This document shows positions 1 to 8,059 of a stretch of 64,000 bases of DNA, piece by piece; within the stretch, counting starts at the first letter, position 1, and every line of letters begins with the position of its first letter. Location: assembly GCF_900106595.1 (NCBI RefSeq), contig NZ_FNNC01000001.1:62001-126000 (forward strand). The letters are read 5' to 3'. Source of the stretch: Marinococcus luteus (GTDB taxonomy: Bacteria; Bacillota; Bacilli; Bacillales; Marinococcaceae). Both the position numbers and the translations under genes were made by a program. The notes beneath the pieces are model-generated. The model was not told where the DNA came from. It saw only the letters and a program-made list of their open reading frames with translations, and did not search any database.

Positions 1-21
1 ATTTGAAGGAGGATGTAAAAC

Positions 22-735
22 ATGAATCAAATGGATGCAAATGAAATTATCCAGTTCATTTCAGATAGTAAAAAATCCACTCCGGTTAAAGTACATATTA
101 CCGGCGAGTTGGACGCTATCGGATTTGGAAATGAAACGAAGCGGTTTATTACAGGAAACACCGGTGTATTGTTCGGTGAATGGGAAGATATTAAAGAAGG
201 CATCGAAGCGAATGCAGACAAAATTGAAGATTTTGTTGTAGAAAACGACCGCAGAAACAGCGCGATTCCGATGCTTGACCTGAAAGACATCGAAGCACGC
301 ATTGAGCCTGGCGCGATCATCCGCGACCAGGTGGAAATCGGTAAAGGCGCCGTTATCATGATGGGCGCAAGCATTAACATCGGCTCCGTTGTCGGGGAAG
401 GCACGATGATCGACATGAACGTTGTAATGGGCGGACGTGCCACCGTGGGCAATAACTGCCATATCGGCGCAGGATCAGTTCTCGCCGGCGTCATTGAGCC
501 GCCATCCGCACAGCCTGTCATTGTTGAAGACGGCGTTGTGGTTGGTGCCAACTGCGTGATCCTTGAAGGAGTCACTGTCGGTGAAGGCGCAGTCGTAGCC
601 GCTGGCGCCGTAGTAACAGAAGACGTGCCGCCAAACACGGTCGTTGCCGGAACACCTGCACGTGTCATCAAAGAAATTGACGAGCAGACAAAAGGAAAAA
701 CAGAAATTAAACAGGAACTGCGCCGCTTAAAATAA
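22..735 (+). CDS. dapH: Tetrahydrodipicolinate N-acetyltransferase
   Basis: Transfers an acetyl group from acetyl-CoA to tetrahydrodipicolinate, the first committed step of the acetylase branch of meso-diaminopimelate/lysine synthesis in the cytoplasm. The 237-residue protein has a short N-terminal DapH domain and then a left-handed beta-helix of hexapeptide repeats (about residues 90-215, many I/V-G-x4 units), as in B. subtilis YkuQ. A strong GAAGGAGG ribosome binding site at 5-12 supports ATG 22; an in-frame ATG at 31 is possible. It is followed by a terminator and then by the two other genes of the branch. The promoter lies outside the window. Identification is secure. Confidence 0.96.
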   Translation: MNQMDANEIIQFISDSKKSTPVKVHITGELDAIGFGNETKRFITGNTGVLFGEWEDIKEGIEANADKIEDFVVENDRRNSAIPMLDLKDIEARIEPGAIIRDQVEIGKGAVIMMGASINIGSVVGEGTMIDMNVVMGGRATVGNNCHIGAGSVLAGVIEPPSAQPVIVEDGVVVGANCVILEGVTVGEGAVVAAGAVVTEDVPPNTVVAGTPARVIKEIDEQTKGKTEIKQELRRLK

Positions 736-756
736 CAACGCAACAACGTAACGGTG

Positions 757-803
757 AAAGGCTGCCTTTTGGGACGGGTTCCAAAAGGGGCCTTTCTTTT
801 TCA
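757..803 (+). terminator. Rho-independent terminator after dapH
   Basis: A long stem (AAAGGC..CCTTTTGG pairing with CCAAAAGG..GCCTTT, one bulge) is followed by a T-rich run. It sits between dapH and the aminotransferase, so it may act as a partial intra-operon terminator or attenuator. Confidence 0.85.
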
Positions 804-826
804 TTTACGCGAAAGGGGCAAACAGC

Positions 827-2038
827 ATGAACTGGCTTGAAAAAGACCAGCACTATATAATGTCTACGTACCAGCGTCTTCCGATTGTAGTGGAAAAAGG
901 GGAAGGCAATTACTTATACGACAGCGAACAAAACAAATACCTTGATTTATTTACCGGCCTGGCTGTCAATATTGTCGGTCATTCACACCCTTATTTGCTA
1001 GGCAAGCTGAAGGAACAGGCAGACCAGTTTCTTCATATTTCCAATATGTTTATTAACAAACCGGCGGTCCGCCTGGCGGAGCGGTTGATTGAGCTAAGTA
1101 TCCCGGGAAAGGTGTTCTTTGCAAACTCCGGAGCGGAAGCCACCGAAGCAGCGGTCAAGCTTGTGCATAAGTGGGGAAGCAGCCAGGAAACGCCGAAAAA
1201 AGGAATCGCCGTTCTGGAAAAAAGCTTCCACGGCCGGACGCTGGGCGTTATTCAACTGACACGCCAGCCCGGAATTTATCAGGATTTTCCAGCAGCGGAC
1301 TATCCTGTCTATGAAGTGGAAGCAGAAAATCTGGAGGCACTTGAAGAAGTGCTTAAGACGAATCAGCCGGCCGCATTTTTATTCGAGCCAATTTTAGGCT
1401 CAGGCGGTATTCAGCCGGTTTCTCCTTCTTTTATGGAGAAAGCAAAAGCTCTATGTGAAAAATACAATGTGCTGTTTATCGTGGATGAAATTCAGACCGG
1501 TATCGGGCGCACCGGTACATTTTTCGCCTATGAGCGGGCAGATATTACGCCGGATGTTATTTTGTTTGCCAAAGGCATCGGCGGCGGTCTGCCGCTTGGG
1601 GGTATGATTGCAGGAGAGCATGTGCAGGAAGTATTTCACCCGGGCGATCACGGAACAACCTTTGGACCTTCCCCGCTCAGTGCCGCGATGGGAAATGCAG
1701 TGCTTGATGTCCTGTATGAGCAAAACGAATTGGAAAATGGGCGTGAACGGGCTGAATACCTGTGGTCCCGTCTGGAAGACTGGAAGAATGAAAGCGAAGG
1801 ATTTGTGCAGGAAATCCGCGGGCTCGGCATGATGATCGGTGTGGTGTTGAATGCAGACGCTTCATTTGTGAAAACACTGCAGGAGAGGCTGCTTGCGAAA
1901 GGGTTTATGTTTAATATTACCCAGCAGCGCATTATCCGCCTTCTGCCTCCGCTGACCCTTGAGCGCGCTGAGGTGGACGCCTTTGTTGAAACCCTTGCCG
2001 AAGAAATGAACGCCTTGAAAGAAAGGAGCGTGCAGTAA
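827..2038 (+). CDS. Class III PLP aminotransferase, putative N-acetyl-LL-DAP aminotransferase
   Basis: A 403-residue fold-type I aminotransferase of the acetylornithine/ornithine class III family. The G-S/A-G-x-E phosphate-binding region ([10 protein letters not shown], about residue 103 on), the [11 protein letters not shown] signature and the PLP lysine K249 in LFAKGIGGG are all present. Sequence alone suggests acetylornithine transaminase. Its place between dapH and dapL, with a 1-nt overlap to dapL, suggests instead that it transaminates N-acetyl-2-amino-6-ketopimelate. That role is inferred from context; B. subtilis uses the class I enzyme PatA for this step. No argC/J/B/D genes are nearby. 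The start has an AAAGGGGC ribosome binding site. Confidence 0.85.
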   Translation: MNWLEKDQHYIMSTYQRLPIVVEKGEGNYLYDSEQNKYLDLFTGLAVNIVGHSHPYLLGKLKEQADQFLHISNMFINKPAVRLAERLIELSIPGKVFFANSGAEATEAAVKLVHKWGSSQETPKKGIAVLEKSFHGRTLGVIQLTRQPGIYQDFPAADYPVYEVEAENLEALEEVLKTNQPAAFLFEPILGSGGIQPVSPSFMEKAKALCEKYNVLFIVDEIQTGIGRTGTFFAYERADITPDVILFAKGIGGGLPLGGMIAGEHVQEVFHPGDHGTTFGPSPLSAAMGNAVLDVLYEQNELENGRERAEYLWSRLEDWKNESEGFVQEIRGLGMMIGVVLNADASFVKTLQERLLAKGFMFNITQQRIIRLLPPLTLERAEVDAFVETLAEEMNALKERSVQ

Positions 2039-3156
2039 TGACCTCCGCCGATTTAACGAAGTTCCGCCGTGATCTGCACCGCATTCCGGAGCCTGGGTTT
2101 CAGGAATTCAAAACGCAGCAGTACCTGCTTGATGTGATTCGCGCTCTGCCGCAGGAACACCTGTCGTATAAAACATGGGAGACCGGTATTCTCGTTCGTA
2201 TCGAAGGCTCTGCCCCGGAAAAAACCGTCGGCTACCGAACGGATATGGACGGCCTGCCGGTCCCGGAGCAGTCAGGTCTGGAGTTTCCGTCCGAGCATGA
2301 AGGAATGATGCACGCCTGCGGGCACGACATGCACATGTCGATTGCGCTCGGTATACTGCAGAACCTTGCGGATAACCGGCCGGTTCAAAACGTGGTGATG
2401 CTGTTTCAGCCGGCAGAAGAAGGGCCCGGGGGAGCGGAACCGATGCTCAGGTCCGAGGAATTCAAGACATGGAAGCCGGACGAAATTTATGCGCTTCATA
2501 TCGCTCCGGAGCACCCGGTAGGCACGATTGCGACAAAGCCGGGGGTGCTGTTTGCCAATACGTCGGAATTGTTTATTAATCTCCGCGGCAAAGGGGGACA
2601 TGCTGCACGTCCTCACCAGACGGAGGACATGGTGGTGGCAGCGAGTCACTTTGTGACTCAGCTTCAGTCGATCGTAGCAAGAAACATTGATCCACTCGAT
2701 TCGGCCGTTGTGACAATTGGTACGATTGAAGCAGGAACCAAGCAGAACATTATTGCGGAATCCGCCCGGGTGGAAGGGACGATCCGCACCTTCTCAATGG
2801 ACAACATGAAGCTGATTAAAGAAAGAATTACCGGGATGCTGAAAGGGGTTGAAGCTTCCTTTCATTGTGAAACAGACGTGGACTGGGGAGCGAATTACTG
2901 CCAGGTGTATAATGATGAAACAAAAACAGCGGAGCTGGCGTCAGCGGCGGAAAGCCACGGTCAGGTCGATTTTGTGGAGAGCCGGGAAGCAATGACCGGA
3001 GAAGACTTTGGTTATTTTCTCCGGGACATCCCCGGGACGATGGTCTGGCTTGGGGTGGATACGCCGTACGGCCTGCATGACAACCGGATCAGTCCTTCTG
3101 AAAAGGCGATGGACACCGCGGTAGAGTTTTTCACTGATTTTCTGCACAGTCGGTAA
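2038..3156 (+). CDS. dapL: N-acetyldiaminopimelate deacetylase (M20 peptidase family)
   Basis: Removes the acetyl group from N-acetyl-LL-diaminopimelate, releasing LL-DAP. The 372-residue protein has the M20 metal site HACGHDMH at residues 92-99, the catalytic-Glu region AEEGPGG near 131, and the lid domain inserted in the middle. It matches the B. subtilis YkuR type in length and content. The start ATG overlaps the stop of the aminotransferase gene (TAATG), which indicates translational coupling. The unit ends at the hairpin at 3171. Confidence 0.94.
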   Translation: MTSADLTKFRRDLHRIPEPGFQEFKTQQYLLDVIRALPQEHLSYKTWETGILVRIEGSAPEKTVGYRTDMDGLPVPEQSGLEFPSEHEGMMHACGHDMHMSIALGILQNLADNRPVQNVVMLFQPAEEGPGGAEPMLRSEEFKTWKPDEIYALHIAPEHPVGTIATKPGVLFANTSELFINLRGKGGHAARPHQTEDMVVAASHFVTQLQSIVARNIDPLDSAVVTIGTIEAGTKQNIIAESARVEGTIRTFSMDNMKLIKERITGMLKGVEASFHCETDVDWGANYCQVYNDETKTAELASAAESHGQVDFVESREAMTGEDFGYFLRDIPGTMVWLGVDTPYGLHDNRISPSEKAMDTAVEFFTDFLHSR

Positions 3157-3170
3157 TAAAACGATAAAAA

Positions 3171-3205
3171 ACGGCGGGGGCTTCTTAAAGCCTCCGCCGT
3201 CTTTT
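3171..3205. terminator. Terminator between dapL and mscS
   Basis: ACGGCGG(GGG)CTT and its complement GCCTCCGCCGT form a stable stem with a T-run on the + side; the upstream A-run lets it also serve the convergent mscS gene. Confidence 0.85.
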
Positions 3206-3212
3206 ATTTGCC

Positions 3213-4043
3213 TTACGCTTCTTTGCTGACATTCACCTGGTGCGGGTAAGGGATTTCGATATTATGGGCATCAAGATCTTCCTTGCAGGCCTTCAGCAGC
3301 TCCCGCTGCATCGCCCACTGCATCATGTTCTCTGTTTTGGCGATAATACGGATCGTAACCTCCGAAGCGCCAAGGGCGTTTACTCCTACAACGTCAGGAC
3401 CTTCCTTGAAAATCCCCTGTTCCTCAGCCACGCGGTTGCAGGCTCCCTGAATAACGGCAATCGCTTTGTCCACATTCTCTTCATAAGCAATGCCGATATC
3501 GACAATTGCCTGCATGTTGCCGCGCGAATAGTTGCTGACAACACTGATCTCCCGGTTTGGTACGAAATGAAGCGTACCGTCAAAGCTTCGCACCTGAGTG
3601 GTGCGCAGTCCAACCTCCTCGACAATACCGTCTATTCCGGCGATCGCAATGTAGTCTTCAACGTCAATCTGCTTTTCGAGAAGAATAAAAAAGCCGGTAA
3701 CGACGTCACTCACAAGGCCCTGGGCCCCGAAGCCAATCGCAAGCCCGACGATCCCGGCGCTGGCGATCAGCGGAGCAATATCAAGATCGAACAAACCTAA
3801 AGTAATGGTAATTACGATAAATAGCAAAATGTAAGTAAAGATGCTTACAGCGAGCTTCGAAAGGGTTTTAACCCTGCCCGGGTGCATATTCCGCTGTTTT
3901 TCCATGCGGTTAAAGGAGCGATGAATGATTTTGCTCCCGATGGCACGAACTATAATATAGCCGATTAGCACTCCAATTAGCTGCACCATTAAAATAATGG
4001 CAGCTGTCCAGAAAATTCCTTCATTAAACGATTCCATATTCAA
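3213..4043 (-). CDS. ykuT: Small-conductance mechanosensitive channel, MscS family
   Basis: A membrane channel that releases solutes on hypo-osmotic shock. The 276-residue protein has about three N-terminal membrane segments. A Gly/Ala-rich pore helix follows (SAGIVGLAIGFGAQGLVSD), then the MscS beta domain. A longer upstream reading frame is open, but GGGGAG lies 9 nt before a TTG at 4043, so I take TTG as the start; the next ATG (4037) is 15 nt away. It lies convergent to dapL and divergent from the peroxiredoxin, as in the B. subtilis ykuT-ykuU region. It fits an organism facing osmotic swings. Confidence 0.9.
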   Translation of the reverse strand: MNMESFNEGIFWTAAIILMVQLIGVLIGYIIVRAIGSKIIHRSFNRMEKQRNMHPGRVKTLSKLAVSIFTYILLFIVITITLGLFDLDIAPLIASAGIVGLAIGFGAQGLVSDVVTGFFILLEKQIDVEDYIAIAGIDGIVEEVGLRTTQVRSFDGTLHFVPNREISVVSNYSRGNMQAIVDIGIAYEENVDKAIAVIQGACNRVAEEQGIFKEGPDVVGVNALGASEVTIRIIAKTENMMQWAMQRELLKACKEDLDAHNIEIPYPHQVNVSKEA

Positions 4044-4167
4044 GTTATACCACTCCCCAGCCTGTAGTTTCCATTTTAACCTGGTTAGTATAACATAACT
4101 AATTGTGCCAAAAAATATGCAATAGTAATGAATCAAACTGCCGTGAACACAGGAGTGGAGCGTTTCG

Positions 4168-4196
4168 TTGACTTTGAAATTGGGGGTCCATATAAT
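4168..4196 (+). promoter_or_regulatory. SigA-type promoter for the peroxiredoxin gene
   Basis: TTGACT, a 17-nt spacer and TATAAT, about 45 nt before the start codon. Near-consensus on both hexamers. Confidence 0.75.
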
Positions 4197-4240
4197 GAAG
4201 GATAGAATGCAGGATCGCAATTATTAAAGGAGTGGAATGC

Positions 4241-4792
4241 ATGAGTGAAAAGCGTATGGTGGCAAAGCAGGCTCCGCGCTTCGAGATGAATGCCGTCATG
4301 CCGGACACCTCGTTTGGCACGATCAGCCTTGAACAAGTAATGAAGGAAGATAAATGGACGGTGCTCTTTTTCTATCCGATGGATTTCACCCACATCTGTC
4401 CGACTGAAATTACAACAATGAGTGATCATTATGAGGAGTTTGAAGAACTTGATACAGAAGTTATCGGCGTTTCGACAGATACTATCCATTCGCATAAAGC
4501 ATGGATCAATATGACACGGGAAGAGAATGGGCTCGAGGAGCTGAAATTTCCACTTGCAGCTGATACAAATCACCGGGTCAGCCGGGATTACGGCGTGTTG
4601 ATCGAAGAAGAGGGAGTAGCGCTGCGCGGTTTGTATATTATTAATCCTGACGGGGAACTGCAGTATTCGATGATTCATCACAATGATGTCGGACGCGACG
4701 TTGACGAGGTTCTTCGTGTACTGCAGGCCCTTCAGATGGGGGGAATGTGCCCGGCGAACTGGAAGCCGGGACAGGACACGCTGAACACCTGA
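4241..4792 (+). CDS. ykuU: 2-Cys peroxiredoxin (AhpC/TSA family), YkuU type
   Basis: Reduces hydrogen peroxide and organic peroxides in the cytoplasm. The 183-residue protein has the peroxidatic cysteine C53 in the DFTHICPTE motif and the resolving cysteine C170 in GGMCPANWKPG near the C terminus, so it is a typical 2-Cys enzyme. AAAGGAG lies 8 nt before ATG 4241, which I prefer over the upstream in-frame GTG at 4232. It has its own strong promoter. No thioredoxin-like partner gene (ykuV) follows; ktrC follows instead. Confidence 0.93.
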   Translation: MSEKRMVAKQAPRFEMNAVMPDTSFGTISLEQVMKEDKWTVLFFYPMDFTHICPTEITTMSDHYEEFEELDTEVIGVSTDTIHSHKAWINMTREENGLEELKFPLAADTNHRVSRDYGVLIEEEGVALRGLYIINPDGELQYSMIHHNDVGRDVDEVLRVLQALQMGGMCPANWKPGQDTLNT

Positions 4793-4862
4793 GCGTCCAT
4801 GGCCGGGGCTGAAGAGGCCCGCCAAAAAGCTGGAGGACTTGAGAAGAATAGGGGAGAACGGA

Positions 4863-5528
4863 ATGAAAAAACAGTTTGCAGTCATTGGTCTCGGCCGGTT
4901 CGGCGGAAGCATATGCAACGCCCTGGCCGATGAAGGAATGGATGTGCTTGCTATTGATTCCAATGAACACCGGGTTAATGAATTTGCCCAGGTCGTCGCC
5001 CAGGCGGTCATTGCGGACGGCATGGATGAAAAGGCGCTGCGTGGTCTTGGTATCCGTAATTTTGACAATGTCATTGTAGCTATCGGTGATAATATTCAGG
5101 CAAGCATTATGACTACCATCGTGCTTGATGAAATCGGCGTCAAGCACATTACGGTAAAAGCACAAAATGACTATCATGAAAAAGTGCTCCGGCGCATCGG
5201 TGCCCATGAAGTAATCCACCCGGAGCGCGATATTGGAGTAAGAGTGGCGCACAGCATCGTGTCTAAAAGCGTGCTCGACTACCTGGAGCTTTCCGAGGAT
5301 TACAGCATCGTGGAACTCGAAGCCGGTCAGCTGCTTGACGGGAAATCGCTTCTCGATTTAGATATACGTGAAACGTATGGATGCAACGTTCTCGCTATTA
5401 AACGCGGAGAGGACGTCCACGTGTCTCCGCGTCCGGAAGTGGATATCAGTGAGGGAGATATTCTGATTGTCGTCGGTGCGGACGGAGACATTGCGAGACT
5501 CGAATCCCGGTGGATAGATGATAACTGA
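4863..5528 (+). CDS. ktrC: Ktr potassium uptake gating subunit (RCK domain)
   Basis: The cytosolic regulatory ring of a Ktr-type K+ channel. The 221-residue protein, equal in length to B. subtilis KtrC, has an N-terminal RCK_N Rossmann domain (GLGRFGGS, acidic D at the end of beta-2) for ATP/ADP and a C-terminal RCK_C domain (about residues 135-221). In B. subtilis the RCK_C domain binds c-di-AMP. GGGGAG supports ATG 4863 over an upstream TTG (4839). The membrane partner KtrD/KtrB is not in this window. Confidence 0.93.
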   Translation: MKKQFAVIGLGRFGGSICNALADEGMDVLAIDSNEHRVNEFAQVVAQAVIADGMDEKALRGLGIRNFDNVIVAIGDNIQASIMTTIVLDEIGVKHITVKAQNDYHEKVLRRIGAHEVIHPERDIGVRVAHSIVSKSVLDYLELSEDYSIVELEAGQLLDGKSLLDLDIRETYGCNVLAIKRGEDVHVSPRPEVDISEGDILIVVGADGDIARLESRWIDDN

Positions 5529-5538
5529 AAATGATTGG

Positions 5539-5579
5539 GCCTTTTCGCATGATTGATGCGGAAGGGCTTTTTAGTTTTT
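5539..5579 (+). terminator. Terminator after ktrC
   Basis: A 12-bp stem with G-U pairs (GCCTTTTCGCAT with ATGCGGAAGGGC) followed by a T-rich tract. Confidence 0.85.
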
Positions 5580-5641
5580 CAATATGAAATAAGGGTAAAT
5601 AAGGATGTTGGCTGCATATACTATTACAGGAGGTGAATTAG

Positions 5642-6835
5642 TTGCTGCTGTACGCGTCACTACTCGTTATACTATTAGCCATCGGGCTGATTGTTTATAT
5701 ATTTGATGTTAAAAGCAATTATTTCCCAGTGCCGATGGTACTTTTACTTATTGGACTCGGGCTTTCGTTCATACCCGTTTTTAACAGGCTGGGTTTGAAC
5801 CATGATATTATTTTTGATCTGCTGCTTCCAGCTCTTTTGTTTGTGTCTGCCTACAGCTTTCCGATACGTTCATTAAAGAAAAACATCTGGCCGATTGCGA
5901 CACTCGGAACTCTTGGTCTGATGGCGACCGTATTTTTAATGGCCGTGCTTATATATCTTGTGGGGGGCCCCGTTGCCGGTCTGTCGTTCGTTGCAGCATT
6001 TTTAATTGCTTCTATACTGACACCGACGGATCCAGTATCCGTGACGGCCATTCTCGAAAATGTGTTCGGGGATTCGGATATCCCGAAAGTAGTGGAAGGG
6101 GAATCGATGATCAACGATGGAACAAGCGTTGTGTTGTTCGGGATTGCTTCCTCTATGTTTTTGTACAATGAGCCCTTTTCCATCTTTTCGTTTCTGGGTG
6201 AATTTCTCCTGGTTTCGCTTGGCGGCGTGGCTGTCGGAATAGCTGGAGGCTGGCTGGTCACAAAGGCGGTTCACATTATGCACAGCCACGTGTATCAGGT
6301 GATGCTCAGTGTAATTCTTGCCTACGGTGGCTTTTATATGGCGGAAGGCCTGGGAGTTTCCGGTGTTTTAGCCACCGTTTCGGCAGGTATTATGCTCTCC
6401 CGGGCTTTCCAGCAATCGGAAAAGGAGGATGAGCTTCACTCCTATCTGGATGGTTTTTGGAAAGTGGTGGAGCCGGCCGTATTGTCCCTGCTTTTTTTAT
6501 TGATCGGCATTCAGTCTGCAGATTATCTTGCGTTCGGGCACTGGCTGCTAGCGATTGGAGTATTTATTATTTCGCTGATCATCCGCTTCATTGTGTTAGG
6601 TGGTTTTCTGAAATTGTCCCCGCATATTAACGAACGATTTCAGTGGTCCTCTGTATTTATGATGACCTGGTCCGGGCTGAAAGGAACGGTTTCTGTAGCC
6701 CTGCTGCTGAGTATTGAAACCCAGTCCAGCAGCAGTGCGGACCTCGTCGTTTCTCTCACATTTGCAGCTATTGTGCTATCACTTGTTATTCAAAGCCTTG
6801 GGATCTACCCACTTGCACAGAAATTTTCTTCCTGA
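5642..6835 (+). CDS. Cation:proton antiporter, CPA1 (NhaP/NhaK-like)
   Basis: An integral membrane Na+(K+)/H+ antiporter of 397 residues with about 12 hydrophobic segments. Family signatures are visible: the TPTDPVSV motif (ion-site Asp) at about residues 128-135, and GESMINDGTSVV with the conserved Asn-Asp pair. The start is TTG at 5642, supported by AGGAGGTG 7 nt upstream; no in-frame ATG lies near. It has no long cytoplasmic C-terminal tail. It is monocistronic, ending at the hairpin at 6883. The ion specificity cannot be read from sequence. Confidence 0.92.
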   Translation: MLLYASLLVILLAIGLIVYIFDVKSNYFPVPMVLLLIGLGLSFIPVFNRLGLNHDIIFDLLLPALLFVSAYSFPIRSLKKNIWPIATLGTLGLMATVFLMAVLIYLVGGPVAGLSFVAAFLIASILTPTDPVSVTAILENVFGDSDIPKVVEGESMINDGTSVVLFGIASSMFLYNEPFSIFSFLGEFLLVSLGGVAVGIAGGWLVTKAVHIMHSHVYQVMLSVILAYGGFYMAEGLGVSGVLATVSAGIMLSRAFQQSEKEDELHSYLDGFWKVVEPAVLSLLFLLIGIQSADYLAFGHWLLAIGVFIISLIIRFIVLGGFLKLSPHINERFQWSSVFMMTWSGLKGTVSVALLLSIETQSSSSADLVVSLTFAAIVLSLVIQSLGIYPLAQKFSS

Positions 6836-6882
6836 GAGTGCCCGGATATGCCAGGTGATATGAAAACCAATATGTATAAGAA

Positions 6883-6917
6883 AAAACACGTCCGGATGAA
6901 TACACCGGGCGTGTTTT
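6883..6917. terminator. Bidirectional terminator between antiporter and OsmC genes
   Basis: AAAACACG(TCCGG) pairs with (CCGGG)CGTGTTTT over 13 bp, with A-run on the left and T-run on the right, serving both convergent genes. Confidence 0.88.
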
Positions 6918-6928
6918 GTGGTTTCCGA

Positions 6929-7366
6929 TTAAGCTTTACTCCAGTCAGCATTCATTTCCACGCCGGCTGCGTGGAGAGTAGTAAACACCGGGCAGCGGGC
7001 ATCAACCTTCTCCTGAAGTTCCTGAACACGTTCATCGCTTTCAGATGTCCGGACTTTCGCTTTTACCGAAACGGTCTGAAAATATGGGCGTACATCAGGG
7101 TTGCCCATCATGCCCTCTGAATCAATATTGCCATTTACCTGAAACGAAATACCCTGCAGATCAAAATCCATTTCTTTAGCAACGAAATTGGCTACAGCGT
7201 TTTCGCAGCCTGCAAGGGAAGAGAGAAGAGCGGATAAAGGGTCCATGCCCTGATTGTTTCCGCCAAGATTTTCCGGCTCATCGATCGTAATTTCATGAGT
7301 GCCTGCAGAAAGGTCGGTCTGAAAGTTTTGTGCGTTTCCTTCTACGTTAAATTCCATATTTGCCAT
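6929..7366 (-). CDS. OsmC/Ohr family protein
   Basis: A probable thiol peroxidase-fold protein against organic hydroperoxides; the YhfA/OsmC-like subfamily is not always peroxidatic. It has 145 residues with both conserved cysteines, one in LAGCENAV (near residue 55) and one in DARCPVF near the C terminus. AAAGGAG is 9 nt from the ATG at 7366, so the upstream in-frame ATG at 7372 (3 nt spacing) is less likely. Convergent to the antiporter gene, divergent from the AHSA1-like gene. Confidence 0.88.
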   Translation of the reverse strand: MANMEFNVEGNAQNFQTDLSAGTHEITIDEPENLGGNNQGMDPLSALLSSLAGCENAVANFVAKEMDFDLQGISFQVNGNIDSEGMMGNPDVRPYFQTVSVKAKVRTSESDERVQELQEKVDARCPVFTTLHAAGVEMNADWSKA

Positions 7367-7453
7367 ATTCATTCACTCCTTTGGTTAGAACTACCTTGCT
7401 ATACCCGCGCCCCTATTTAGATAAACAAGAAGGGCAATCGATCCTTAAGTTGC

Positions 7454-7479
7454 GTTTTTTCAGCTTTTGTTTAGGGAAT
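7454..7479 (+). promoter_or_regulatory. Possible SigB-type promoter
   Basis: GTTTTT, a 14-nt spacer and GGGAAT match the general-stress consensus GTTT-N12-15-GGGWAW, about 35 nt before the AHSA1-like start codon. Low-information motif, so tentative. Confidence 0.35.
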
Positions 7480-7514
7480 GGGATACAAAGCAAATTGTAA
7501 AGGAGAAATCAATT

Positions 7515-8000
7515 ATGGCAAAGTACAGTAGAATTATCGCCCAGGCAGGGTGCCACATTCATCATGCAGAGCCCGCACAGGTATATGAAGCCTGGACCAA
7601 TCCTGAGCTGATGAAAACATGGATGTTTCCGTCAGGTGGAGAAAAAGAAGCAGATGCGGAGGCCGACGTATCAGAAGGCGGTGCATGGAGTATAGTGAAC
7701 GAAAGCGAGGACGAAGCGTACCGGGCTTACGGAAAATATCTGGAAATAAATCCGCCGGAACGAATCAAAAAAACGCTCGTCCGTAAAGAGACAGGCGGAC
7801 AGGACGAAAAAATCACTGTGGAAATTAACTCTATTTTAAACGGAAGCCAGCTGATTGTAACCCAGGACGTAGTTTTTCTTCATCATGAACAGCTGGCGGA
7901 AAAAGTAGTGGAAGAGCATTTAAGAGAAGAAAGGCTCCGGACGGAAAAATATTGGCATGAAATGTTTTCCTTATTATCGAAACAACTTACACCTTCGTAA
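7515..8000 (+). CDS. SRPBCC domain protein (AHSA1-like)
   Basis: A 161-residue START/Bet v1-like hydrophobic-pocket protein. The N-terminal pattern EPAQVYEAWTNPELMKTWMFP is typical of the AHSA1 subfamily, and a long charged helix closes the fold (about residues 125-155). The substrate is unknown. AAAGGAG 9 nt before ATG 7515 fixes the start and removes the 16-residue upstream extension. It stands alone, with a possible SigB promoter and a hairpin just after the gene. Confidence 0.82.
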   Translation: MAKYSRIIAQAGCHIHHAEPAQVYEAWTNPELMKTWMFPSGGEKEADAEADVSEGGAWSIVNESEDEAYRAYGKYLEINPPERIKKTLVRKETGGQDEKITVEINSILNGSQLIVTQDVVFLHHEQLAEKVVEEHLREERLRTEKYWHEMFSLLSKQLTPS

Positions 8001-8019
8001 GCGTATGATATTATAAAGG

Positions 8020-8040
8020 GCGGGAGAATATTTCTCCTGC
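8020..8040. repeat. 21-nt near-perfect palindrome upstream of murG2
   Basis: Arms GC-GGAGAA and TTCTCC-GC around a TAT centre, 20 nt before the murG2 start and 20 nt after the previous stop. There is no T-run, so it may be an operator or mRNA hairpin rather than a terminator. Confidence 0.5.
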
Positions 8041-8059
8041 AGACTTAACGACGTATAGG

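Noticed and set aside
27-746. Long - strand ORF of 239 codons opposite dapH
   Set aside because: Mirror frame of a GC-biased hexapeptide-repeat gene; Pro/Thr/Ser-rich translation and no ribosome binding site.
4133-5074. - strand ORF of 313 codons opposite the peroxiredoxin and ktrC
   Set aside because: Spans two real genes and their intergenic promoter; composition is not protein-like and there is no ribosome binding site.
6848-7120. + strand ORF opposite the OsmC gene
   Set aside because: Runs through the bidirectional terminator and is antisense to a clear OsmC protein.
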